A stretch of DNA of 18,869 bases, taken from Cudoniella acicularis (taxonomy: Eukaryota; Ascomycota; Leotiomycetes; Helotiales; Helotiaceae). Below the pieces are notes generated by a model. It had not been told where the DNA came from and ran no database searches. It was given only the letters and a program-made list of their open reading frames with translations. Made by a program: the position numbers and the translations under genes. Positions within the stretch are counted from its first letter, which is position 1; each line of letters begins with the position of its first letter. This document shows, in pieces, positions 1 through 9,097 of the stretch. Where the stretch lies: assembly GCA_013054445.1 (NCBI GenBank), contig JAAMPI010001144.1, positions 1-18,869 on the forward strand. The letters are read 5' to 3'.

Positions 1-610
1 CATGCTTTGTCAAATAATGGGGAAGAAAAGACATTAAGAACATGAAAATGATGATAGAACATTGTAAGACCAACAACTGCATAACGAGATTCCAAGAATT
101 ACTGCGTCAAATGGCAACCCTAGATTGGCCACCACACCTGTCGCCGGGCACCTGCGGCCTTGCATGAAGTTTGTTTTGGAATGGTAGGACGAGAGAGCCG
201 CGATCACAGATGAGGGCAAAAATAAGCTTCTAACATCTGGCCCCTGCATGTATCCTAAACTTCTTCGAAAAGGCCGCGGCCATAGCTCCGGCGGCCAGAG
301 ATCGTCAAAGGGTGAGGTTTGCCACGTCAAAGACGGAAGACTGCAGTCTGCAGAACAACCAAATTTTTTAACTGCGTAAAAACATCGCTTTCGGGTATTG
401 CGCGAAAGGTCGAATTCCGAGAGCGCTGAACACTGTCTTGCCTGGAGGTGAAGAGAGGAGGATTCGAAAGAACTCAGCCGCACTATTAAACGCCCGGCTA
501 TTACCATTGGTCCGGCAGTTCGGCAGGTCTTCGGCATGCCATCAGGTAACAATTACGCGCCAGCACTCAGCCAACCATATCAGCGATTCAACCGTAACAC
601 CGCCTCCAGC
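1..610. other. Upstream region of the YIH1/IMPACT gene, no gene called
   Basis: No homologous coding signal was recognised. A 172-codon open frame on the minus strand (34-552) reads away from the YIH1 gene, but its translation has no recognisable domain, so I treat it as chance. The stretch presumably holds the YIH1 promoter and 5' leader. An in-frame upstream ATG at 536 would add 25 residues to YIH1. A palindromic PstI-core sequence lies at 338-354. Confidence 0.5.
338..354. repeat. 12-bp palindrome (AGACTGCAGTCT) extended by CTGCAGA
   Basis: Positions 338-349 are a perfect palindrome. Positions 341-354 (CTGCAGTCTGCAGA) are repeated exactly, as the reverse complement, at 9916-9929. Relative to the two flanking genes, YIH1 on plus and the AIG2-like gene on minus, both copies read in the same direction and lie upstream of the start codon. 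This may be a shared regulatory site, but a single 14-mer match in 19 kb can also arise by chance. Confidence 0.45.
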
Positions 611-1438
611 ATGAACGAGGATCTCCAGAATGAGCTCGAGGCCATCAACTCCATTTATGGAGACGGCGCGCTGATCGCATCCGACGAGAGCGGTGTTTAT
701 ATCTTGCATCTCCCACAACAAACAACCTCGCTGAGAATTCTCTTCCCAAACGACTACCCCGCCGCGCCTCCAACTGTCCTTGGTATCCAGAGCTCCGGTG
801 AGCATAGTCGGAAAGGTGAGGCTGCTCAAGTTGTTGAGGTGATACGGGGAGTTCTTGGGAAGGTATTCCAGCCTGGCGAAGTTTGCCTGTTCGACGTGAT
901 TGAAGAGGTTAATACGATCTTGCCCTCACAAACCAGCGACTATCCAGATACCGGGATACAGGACTCAACCGAAAGCTCCGCAGATACATATCCAGCAAGT
1001 GCCGTGGCAATTACAATTGAAGAACCTCCTCCTTGGGCGTTATCCGATGTTGTCACCGAATTGAAGTCAGTGTTCATAGCTCGATGTGCCGCGGTTTCTT
1101 CTCCAGATCAAGCGAAGCAATACCTCCACCACCTCCTCGACAGCGATAAAAAAGTTAGATCTGCGACACATAACATCACGGCATGGAGAATCAAGGGCGA
1201 GCATGGGGCCACATATCAAGACTGTGATGATGACGGAGAAACAGCCGCTGGAGGACGCGTGCTACATCTGATGCAGTTAATGGACCTGTGGGATGTGATG
1301 GTGGTGGTAACCAGATGGTATGGCGGCCATCAACTTGGTCCCAGACGATTCAGTATCATCAATACAGTCGCGCGAGATGCTTTTGTCAAGGGTGACTTTG
1401 TGAGGGAAGATTCTTCTGCGAAAAAGACAAAGCGTTGA
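611..1438 (+). CDS. YIH1: YIH1/IMPACT family protein (RWD + UPF0029), Gcn2 regulator
   Basis: Encodes about 275 residues, close to the yeast Yih1 length. The N-terminal RWD domain (about residues 1-105) starts with the characteristic MNEDLQNELEAINSIYGD and has the PNDYPAAPP turn. The UPF0029/IMPACT domain (about 140-255) carries the hallmark DDDGETAAGGR and VVVTRWYGGHQLGP motifs. In this family the protein competes with Gcn2 for Gcn1, damping eIF2alpha phosphorylation during amino-acid starvation; it is cytosolic. I chose the ATG at 611 because family members begin at MxxELxxELEAINSIYG; the in-frame ATG at 536 would add 25 low-complexity residues. The gene is intronless. The TGA at 1436-1438 follows a basic tail (KKTKR). 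Beyond it the same frame stays open to 1753 and a second frame also looks protein-like, so the true C-terminus may be longer (see findings). Family assignment is very firm; the C-terminus is less so. Confidence 0.93.
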   Translation: MNEDLQNELEAINSIYGDGALIASDESGVYILHLPQQTTSLRILFPNDYPAAPPTVLGIQSSGEHSRKGEAAQVVEVIRGVLGKVFQPGEVCLFDVIEEVNTILPSQTSDYPDTGIQDSTESSADTYPASAVAITIEEPPPWALSDVVTELKSVFIARCAAVSSPDQAKQYLHHLLDSDKKVRSATHNITAWRIKGEHGATYQDCDDDGETAAGGRVLHLMQLMDLWDVMVVVTRWYGGHQLGPRRFSIINTVARDAFVKGDFVREDSSAKKTKR

Positions 1439-1813
1439 GTATGCATGGATAGAACTCGAGAAACGGAGGACAACACTGCGCAAGAAAGTGGACAATTGCC
1501 ATGCATAAGACAAGGATTCGCATCGCCCTGCTCCGCTATATGCTGTGTGCGATGGCAGTTAGAATCAGAGCGTGTGAGCAATTCTCTGCTGGATTTCAGA
1601 CACGGAGATTGCAATATTGAGGAGCTCAAGTCTGTTGCAGATAAATTACAATATTTGAAGCCAAAGAAAATCCGTTGGCCATTGAAGAAGCATCGAGAGG
1701 CATATTTTGGTGGAGGTATAGCAGCGTATAATTCGAAGATATCTAGATCTTGATGCTGTCGCAGGACGGAGCTGGCTACTCTTACTTATTGTTGAGATGA
1801 GAATGCCATCGGT
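1439..1813 (+). other. Intergenic or possible lost C-terminal extension of YIH1
   Basis: Between the YIH1 stop and the convergent monooxygenase stop. Two stretches look protein-like. Frame +1 relative to YIH1 gives EYAWIELEKRRTTLRKKV (about 1437-1490). The original YIH1 frame gives EELKSVADKLQYLKPKKI followed by RWPLKKHREAYFGGGIAAYN (about 1619-1735). I cannot join them with a convincing GT..AG intron. They could be a charged tail broken by indels, a spliced extension or chance. Confidence 0.35.
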
Positions 1814-3545
1814 TCAATGTCGTAGAGCGGACTTGAGAGACCCGCGAAACAATATGCCGACGGTCGCTACTCCCGCTGTTGCGATCAACCCAGCCAAAAT
1901 CATCTTATTCGAAACTTGCGTCTCCTCAACCACTCTTGGCCAACTTGTCATGCCTTCCTGCTTCACATCATCAGCGCCCTTGCCGCTTATATCAAATTCA
2001 TCCCAATGAATGGAGCTCGTCTTGATTTGATACGGTATAACAGCATCGGACCAGTTATTCGTGATCAAACCCTCTTCGTTCTTATACCATGAGTTGCAGT
2101 TTGGGTCAGCAAAAGCAGATTTCGAAAGCCGGGCTTGGATCTCCTTATTGTATTGTTCCATGACATGTAGCTTTGGTTCAATTCGAAGGCTTCCACCAAT
2201 ATCTCGGGCTCCTATGACTTTTTTGATCAGCGCGTTGATGTACATAGCTTGTGCTTCGATCATGAGAATGATGCTATTGTGGCCCAGATTTGTGTTCGGG
2301 CCTGAATAAAGTTAGGACTTGTCAGTCATAGCAAGGGTGAAGTATGTACCATAGAGCATGCTGAAGTTTGGCATCGAAGGAATGGTCATTCCAAGATATG
2401 CGGAAGCACCTGATGACCACCGGTCCTCAATAGACTTACCATCCGCGCCATATATCTTGATAGGGTACATGAATTGAGTGGTTTTGAATCCTGTAGCCAG
2501 GATGAGAACATCAAATTCATGCTCTTTCTCGCCATCGACTATTACTCCATTTGGAGTAATCTTTTGAATAGCAGCAGTTTCAAGGAGGACGTTTTCGCGC
2601 GCGAAAGTTGGGCGTTCATATGCTCTCTAGAAGCAGACATCATGAATTCGTGTACAGGAGACTCGACATCAAACACCACCTCAAAGAAGGACTCTCGAAA
2701 ATCCATCATGGCAGCGCGATACCTTCTCCGAGCGAAAGGTACATAATTAAAAATGGCTCGCTTGGTCGCAGAGATCGGTTTATCATCGCGAGGGATGACC
2801 CAATTTGGCGTCCTCTGAAAGACGGTCAATTTCTGGCACACTTTAGCTACCTCAGGGATTATCTGAGCCGCCGTGGCGCCATTACCAATTATCCCAACCT
2901 TCTTATCGCGAATATCGTAGTCCCAGTCCCACCGAGCGGAATGCATAGGTTTGCCCTGAAAAGAGTCAAGGCCTTTGATATCAGGAAACTTTGGAACATT
3001 TAGTTGACCAACAGCAGAGACAAGAAAGTTGGAGGTAATCGTATATTCTTCGCCAAACTCGGCATCCTTGCTGCCCAGTCTCATAAGCTTTGTGTGCCAT
3101 GTGTTTGATGAATCGTCCCATCGAGCTTCTTCGACAGATGTGTTGAAACGGATGTGGCGATAGAGCTGATACTTATGTGCGACACCGATCAGATAGTCAA
3201 GGATTTCTTCTTGGCCCGGATATTCTCGAGTCCAGTTCGGATTCGGCTCGAATGAGAAAGAATAGAGGTGGCTCCACACGTCCTTGAACATTCCCATGTT
3301 TGAGTAAGAAGATCTTTGCAGAGAGGAAAGGAACTTACGCAACAACATCCCGGATAACGTTGGTCATTCCACGTTCCACCCACTTGGTTTCCTCTTTCAA
3401 CAATGATGAAGTTCCGTCCATTGCCCTTGCGTATCATCTCGATAGCGGTGGTCAAGCCCGATATGCCAGCACCGATAATGAGGACATCAGCCCTGTTCGT
3501 GTTTCGACCATAGTCAACTCCAGGAATAGAGTTGGGGTTGGACAT
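1814..3545 (-). CDS. Baeyer-Villiger-type flavin monooxygenase, frame-disrupted
   Basis: FAD/NADPH-dependent class B monooxygenase, expected to insert oxygen next to ketones or hydroxylate; the substrate cannot be inferred. Exon 1 is 3339-3545 (start MSNPNSIPGVDYGR; FAD Rossmann GAGISG at residues 25-30, then GGTWNDQRYPG). Intron 1 is 3283-3338 (GTAAGT..AG, 56 nt). Exon 2 begins at 3282 (DVWSHLYSFSFEPNPNWTREYPGQEE), followed by the Baeyer-Villiger fingerprint FQGKPMHSARWD and the NADPH Rossmann GIIGNGATAAQIIPEV. Near 2640-2620 the frame changes. The sequence resumes in another frame with AYERPTFARENVLLE and reaches the conserved FDVLILATGF. The segment that normally lies between (about 35 residues, including the GCKR-type motif) is absent. 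A weak 53-nt GTGGTG..TCTAG intron (2627-2679) could restore the frame but not the missing segment. A later intron, 2302-2349, is clear (branch CCTAAC) and joins LYG to PNTNLGHNS. The C-terminus ends in a hydrophobic helix (MILAGLIATAGVATVGILF), a likely membrane tail. Family is certain; function is doubtful, probably a pseudogene or an altered allele. Confidence 0.85.
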
Positions 3546-4558
3546 GGTTGCAGAAATCGGGCAGCTTTGCTAGATTCTTGAGATAGACCGCAGAAAGGCT
3601 AGACAAAAGAATGAAGGTATTTAATTCAGAGGGTGTAGAATATCAGGATAGAGAAGGAGAAAGGAGAAAGGAGAGATCGGGGAGGAGAGGTTTCACAGCA
3701 GGAAGCCACGTTCCCGATGGCATATGACCAAGGTCCAAGCCAGAGCCAAGCAGCGGCCTCGAGATTCGAGCGCTGATGCGGAGGCGGGGTGGAGATAGGG
3801 CATTGAAGTGGTGCGACAGCCATGGCCGAGGTTGAAGATGACCGCTGCAGAGTTTCCGGGGGCGGGGATGGAGTTGATAAAGAGGGGATGAAGAGGTTGA
3901 TTTTAGGGCGGCCAGGTTCTAGGTCGTGACTTCCCTAGATTTCGCTTAGTCCGCTTATATAACTTCTGAGTCAACATCATCCGTTGAGTTTCTCCCTGAA
4001 CATCGCACTTCTTTCTTCCTTGAATCTCACACACCCACATCGATGCCTCCCCATTAATATCACATACGGTACCCGCCGAGACGCAATTCGGAGTCCCGCT
4101 TCTCTTCCACAGCAACAATTAGGGCTTTCTATTGTCAAAATACAAACAGAAGAATCAGTCATCGCGCTGTCCCTGTTGGTGCACTGGATCATCACTGTGG
4201 CATCTTAGCCGCGCATGAAATTTTTGCTTATTCTGCTTTCTGTGTCATTGCACTGTTTACTTTCGTTTATAGTTTTCTGCCACGTCACAAATATCTCAAA
4301 AGGTTCACGTTATGGTTTTGATTTGATGTAATTTTATTTTGGTCTATCTGTCATGAAAGAAATATTTCGTTCCTGTGTAGGTTCCAGTGTATGTTTCGGT
4401 ATAGAAAATTCAGATCTCTATGCATGTGTACGCCATGAAATGCGCCTGAGGTCAGAAAATGGTATTTTGACAAAAATATTTCCTCAACGCCACCCAATGC
4501 CAAACCCTAGTGTTTTCAAAAGAAGGAATGTGCTCCACGGCCAGCGAGGAGGAATGAT
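3546..4558. other. Intergenic region between monooxygenase and AA11 LPMO genes
   Basis: Apart from the promoter elements near 3618-3690, I see no gene. Open frames here are under 75 codons and show no family signature. The part from about 4210 to 4480 is AT-rich and is expected to hold the 3' flank of the LPMO gene, which ends at 4559. Confidence 0.55.
3618..3690 (-). promoter_or_regulatory. Likely core promoter of the monooxygenase gene
   Basis: Read on the minus strand, a TTAAATA box (3618-3624) lies about 73 nt upstream of the ATG at 3545. It is preceded by a strongly pyrimidine-rich run of CTCC/TTTCTCC units (about 3645-3690), a common fungal promoter composition. Assigned from position and composition only. 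Confidence 0.4.
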
Positions 4559-5830
4559 CTAGTAGCGTTGAGCGTTCATGCGACGGGCATGTCCAACAAC
4601 ACGCTTTCCCTTGGCTCCAGAGGCTGACATGTTGAGGGTTGTGGATTGTCCGGCTGTGCATTGTGTGCCTGCTGCCATTTGGGTAGCCACTGACCATGTT
4701 CCGCTGGCGCATTGCTGGAAAGATGTTCCTCCGATACAGTTCCACAAACCCTCAGGGGAGCAAGCAGTGCCTGCCGCAATGGCTGTTCCTGAACCAGTGG
4801 TTCCTGTCCCTGCTGGAGTGGATGCCGAGCTGGCTGGGGATGCTGCTGGGACCGAAACTGGGGACGAGGCGACAGAGGTTGGAACAGCTGCTGGTGCGGA
4901 TGTTGCCGGGGTCTCACTAACAGCTGGTGCCGTCGCCGATGCCTGCCCACTTGTTGGGACTGTTGCGAAAACACCTCCGGGAAGAGATGATGATGCTGCT
5001 GGCGATGAAGCTGGCGAAGCTGAGACGGCCGGTAAAGCCGAAGGAGCAGCACTCGATCCAGCACCGGTGGCTGTAGCCGCAGGTGAAGAGCCAGCAACAG
5101 CTGCTTGGCAGTTGCCCGTAGGCGTTGCGAGAGAGCCCGTTGAGCTACCAGTGAGAGTTTCGACAGAATCTCCTGCGTTGGGGAATAGGAGATCCTTGGA
5201 GTCCTGTGTTCCACAACCATTGCCGACGTTTGCGACGAACATGTTTGGAAGAGCATTGTAGGCAGCTTGGTCTCGCTCAACAAGTTGAGTAATATTGCGA
5301 GCCATCAAGTCCTCCTCTTCATCACGCTTGGAGGTGCCAGCGGTAATGGAGATTGGTGCGCAGTTCATGTACATCTCACGGTTACCAATCTTGTTGAACC
5401 AGGTCCAGGCAAGAGTGGCAGTTCCAGTTGGGAGTGCGCTGGGAACGGTGAAGGAGTAGGTATCTGGATCAAGGGCGTTCGCATCTTCACCAATGTTTCC
5501 TGCTTGGTTCTGAACAGGACAGCCACCCTCGATCGAATGAATGACCTTCCAGGTGCTGGACTTGGTGATCGTGGTATCGTAGGTGACGGAGATTTGGCAG
5601 GATCCGCCTCCGTGGGTAGCTCCTCCAGTAAACTTGAGAGGTTGGACTGAGCCGATAGCCATGGAGGTGGTGCCTGAGCCGCCAGTGAAGGTGTTTTTAC
5701 AGGGGAAGTCGGCTCCATTTGCCAAGAGTGGTGAGTTGTCGACCTTGTATGGAGGTGGGGTGTTCATGATCATATGCGATGACCCGACGGCAGCGAGGCC
5801 GAGAAAGACGAGGGTTGTTGCTGAAAACAT
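4559..5830 (-). CDS. AA11 lytic polysaccharide monooxygenase with X278-like module
   Basis: Secreted copper-dependent LPMO of family AA11, which oxidatively cleaves chitin. The 423-residue product starts with a signal peptide (residues 1-18, hydrophobic core TLVFLGLAAVGSS), and cleavage exposes HMIMNTPPPY, placing His1 of the copper histidine brace. The second brace His is in FTGGATHGGGSCQIS (mature residue 55) and the axial Tyr is in NREMYMNCAP (mature 136); both fit the AA11 pattern. A long Ser/Ala/Pro/Thr linker (about residues 245-350) leads to a 70-residue C-terminal module with CSPEGLWNCIGGTSFQQC and CASGTWSVATQMAAGTQC, matching the X278-type chitin-binding module found on AA11 proteins. 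The start at 5830 is chosen because it gives the signal peptide and His1; an in-frame ATG at 5977 would add 49 residues and overlaps a TATA box. No intron is needed. Very confident on family. Confidence 0.95.
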   Translation of the reverse strand: MFSATTLVFLGLAAVGSSHMIMNTPPPYKVDNSPLLANGADFPCKNTFTGGSGTTSMAIGSVQPLKFTGGATHGGGSCQISVTYDTTITKSSTWKVIHSIEGGCPVQNQAGNIGEDANALDPDTYSFTVPSALPTGTATLAWTWFNKIGNREMYMNCAPISITAGTSKRDEEEDLMARNITQLVERDQAAYNALPNMFVANVGNGCGTQDSKDLLFPNAGDSVETLTGSSTGSLATPTGNCQAAVAGSSPAATATGAGSSAAPSALPAVSASPASSPAASSSLPGGVFATVPTSGQASATAPAVSETPATSAPAAVPTSVASSPVSVPAASPASSASTPAGTGTTGSGTAIAAGTACSPEGLWNCIGGTSFQQCASGTWSVATQMAAGTQCTAGQSTTLNMSASGAKGKRVVGHARRMNAQRY

Positions 5831-5975
5831 GTTGAAAGTATTCGTTCCTGACGAAGTGCGTATTGTTTGCTGTATTGTCGAGTGTGGAAAGAGTGTCGTT
5901 TGCAGTGTGTTCTTGCTTAAATTAAGACTTTGTGTGTGCTGGAAAAAAAAAGTCAAGTTAGTACGTGAGCTGGAC

Positions 5976-5982
5976 ATTTATA
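5976..5982 (-). promoter_or_regulatory. TATA box (TATAAAT) of the AA11 gene
   Basis: On the minus strand, CTATAAATG reads at this site, 146 nt upstream of the preferred ATG at 5830. The leader between is A/C-rich, as in many fungal 5' UTRs. Its overlap with the upstream in-frame ATG (5977) supports starting translation at 5830. Confidence 0.5.
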
Positions 5983-5990
5983 GGTGATAG

Positions 5991-8900
5991 AATAAGAAAC
6001 AATAAAAGTTATTCTCCAAGGTTCTATTTGGGTAAATGCCTATTGTAGGTATTGTGCAAAGGGAGGACAATGATATTCAAGTATTAGCGCGACCACTTTT
6101 TCACCTTCACAATTTTTATGCCGGGTGAACAGACAATAGGTAGGCACAATTGGTTTTTTCAACTGAATAAGTGAAACGGTAAATAGAACGTACCTTTGAT
6201 TGACCAAGACACAACAAGAAGCAAAGTCAAAATCAATAATTGAGAGCGACAAAGTCCTAGAAGGAGTGTGTGTGTTGGAATAATTGAGTCGAATCGATTG
6301 AAAGGATTGTAATTGGTCGGTCCTTATTTCTCGCAGCAGCAAGTAGGTAGATAAAGAATAACGAAGCAAAGGACTAGCCTTTTGCCGAAAGAATCAGAAG
6401 ATGCTGGAAAAGAGACGAAGAAGACACTGCCAAGGAAGAAGATCGCTGATGAAAGGGAGCACAATAATGAAACTCGAAGGGGATCCGCCCCATCTTATAT
6501 CGCAAACCAGCAACTGCAGCGCACCACCTCCGTGCGAGAGACTTTTTTCCGACTGATCTCCAAAAACGTTCAACGCCCACCCATGCATTGGATGAGATGG
6601 GGTCCATTCTGCGGCAAGGCAAGGCAAGGCAAGCAAGCAGCCCCTGCGTTTACCGTGCTTTTCCCCAGGTCTTCTCTGATATCTGATCGACCCGCGCTAC
6701 CCAAAGGAGCAGGATCCTCTGCAAGGAATACATACGAAAAAGAGGTCTATTATTGGCCCTGAGAGGATTTTACCTACCCAGCCCTGGGAAAGTCGCACAA
6801 CGTCTCAAACGCCAGCCCCGCATTTCAGCCCGACTAGTCCAGTCGGTTCTGCGAAGGAAAAGCTGCTGGCTGCTGTGTTTGTGCGCTCTAGCCAGTGGCA
6901 CCGGAGAGCTGCACGACTGGTAGAGGTTTCTGCGGCGGAAGAGGGGGGACAGCGCAGGGAGAGTGGTGGTTGTGAGCGCGGAGGAGATGCATGCACTGAC
7001 GTGCAGGGCATGCAAGGGCTCGATAGGCTGCAGGTTGTTTGTTTCGATGGACGGCGAAACCGAACGAGCGCGGTGGGCGTCATTTTTGGGAATCGAACTG
7101 AACTGGTCCCGGCACTTTGCATCATACCCCTGGGCTAGTAAGTGAGGTGATGTGATGTGGCGGGATTAAACATGTGGGTGGATAAGGGATAAGGGAGGAA
7201 GGGAGGAACCGAGATGAGTGAGGGGCTCTTTGGGTCTTTGCATCGTGGTGTACTATACTTGTTGTAAATTTTTACTGGCGGTGACTAGTTCTAGAAAGTG
7301 ATTCCACGATAGGATTCATAGACTCAAAAACTAAAGAACACAAAAAGCGCAATCACAGGTAGCTAGAATACCTGGCCTCCGCAGATGATTCCCAGCACAG
7401 CAGCCCAAAAAGAGCCATAAAACAATCGTAAAAGAAACTAGTGAATGAACAACTGGCATAGCTGACATAAACGCACCCCTATTATGAACAAACCGGAGGC
7501 CATTCCCAGCGAATCATACCCGCAAGGCCGCGACCAGCTGCCCCAACCTTCAGCGCGCCTCTGCCAAGCTTTGAAGCGCGGCCAGAACCGCAGCCATTCA
7601 CGACCCAAGGACCCGATCGCGGCTTCGCAAGCCCGTTTTTTGGGCGTGAACGGGGCCCAATCGCGTCCTCCTTTACGCTGAAGGACCCGACACCCTGTTT
7701 TCTTTCGCGCAGGTCGTCCGAAGTCGTGGCCCAGTGGCTGATCTTATCGCTGCCCCTGAGCGCCAAGCGAACGGCCTTCTGGGGAGGGGGGGTTTTAACC
7801 GTGAAACGGGCGTTGTCTCAGGGTGACAGATTGGGCATATCATGGAAACACAGGCCATCAAATTCAGACGATGGAGTCTAGATGAGGGGCAAACGAATCT
7901 TTTGATGATGGCGTCGAGAGCCTTTCGTGCCTGGATTTTTGCAAGGAAATGGCTACAAAAAATTCCAGAAGATAAATCTTGAACGTGCTGTAGTGCGATC
8001 CTTCTTCGGCCTCACTCCTTCTGGTATCCACGCCCACAAAAGGTTCGCCAAAAATAAAGGGGGGATGTCCTCGTAGCATACATAGCGTGATCACTCCCCT
8101 CTTTTTTTCACCGCCACTGCCCAGAGCTCAAGCTCATCAGCTTGAAACAAGACGTTGCACGTGCTGGCCAAAGCCCCTGCATATGTTTCCTGATTCTCCA
8201 CTGTGGCGCAGGCACTCGCTTGCAAAAGGGAAATTCAGTCATATTCCGATCTTTTTTTTTCCCAGGGATATTCTGTGCAGCTAGTTTTTCGGCATAAATC
8301 ATGATGATCCGATGGAGATCAGTCTTTCATTCATGCTCTCTAGGGTTGTCCGTGGCGAGATCCTAGGGAAGAGTTGCCATGAGTCGTGAGTTAGGCTTTC
8401 TCCCATGTTCGGACGAGGGAAACGTCACCTGTACTGCTGTTCAGCTGGCTGTGAGAGGCTCTCTTCAACCTTGTCAAAACAGACAGACCGGCGTTAGAAG
8501 TGCAATCGGTGTTCGCCTCTCGTTTTTCGTTCAGCCCTAGAATATGCAGTAGGTGCTGCTGTACGTACCGTGCTCTACCAGTAAAGAGTGGCGGCCGCGG
8601 AGTCGCGAATGCATCAGCCGCAAGCCGAACGCCTCAGCGGTCCAAGAAGCCATACGAATGTGCCGGCCTGGATCGCGACCACTGTCATTGGCATGTGTCG
8701 TTTATTTACTGGTGTCTTGAGTATGTTCAGCATGAATCTGCCCTTGGAGTTTCTGTTTGCACGAACACTGGATTTTGATTCACCGCTCATATGCATGCGC
8801 GCAAGACGAGATGTTTCTGTCCATATGTTTCCGAGTTGAGGTTGTTGAGCTGTCTGAGCGCCAAGTTGACTCACTTCTATGGAACATCGTCTAAATACCC

Positions 8901-9097
8901 CAAAGTATGAGCGCGTCATCAGATCCTCTCAAATACCCCTCATCTAATCTATTGATACATCTTGTGTAGGAGATCTAGACATTTGACATGTCGTGCTACC
9001 TAACTCCAATAGATTTATCTCAAACCGCAGACTTGATAACTTCCTCACTACTGATCTCATCAACTTCGACCTTGAACGTAATATGGGATTCATCGAT
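5991..9097. other. About 3.1 kb without a recognisable gene
   Basis: Open frames reach 134 codons on both strands but none shows a domain, a signal peptide with a plausible mature protein, or paired splice sites that extend it. Composition is uneven: 6.0-6.4 kb is AT-rich, and 6.6-7.1 kb and 7.5-7.8 kb are GC-rich. A short (GGCAA)4 tandem run lies at about 6613-6632 and a G8 run near 7785. An unrecognised lineage-specific gene or non-coding RNA cannot be excluded; the AA11 upstream regulatory region and the AIG2-like gene's 3' flank must also lie here. Confidence 0.5.

Noticed and set aside
34..552. 172-codon minus-strand open frame head-to-head with YIH1
   Set aside because: No domain, signal peptide or repeat structure; composition looks random and its 5' end overlaps the possible upstream ATG of YIH1.
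4576..5283. Long open frames in other frames of the AA11 gene (both strands)
   Set aside because: Shadows of the GC-rich Ser/Ala/Pro linker; the AA11 frame itself has an unmistakable family match.
6613..6640. (GGCAA)4 tandem run
   Set aside because: Too short and simple to be more than a minor microsatellite.
7081..7140. tRNA-like B-box (AGTTCGATTCC) and A-box-like TAGCCCAGGGG on the minus strand
   Set aside because: T-arm and acceptor stem do not pair, so no cloverleaf can be formed.
6382..7145. Overlapping ORFs of 80-126 codons on both strands
   Set aside because: No recognisable motif and no splice signals that extend them; GC-rich sequence explains the lack of stops.
8944..9097. C-terminal extension of the AIG2-like ORF to 8944
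   Set aside because: Appears only if intron 3 (9154-9203) is retained; the spliced form ends in a short acidic tail at 9098, and the extension has no family-like sequence.
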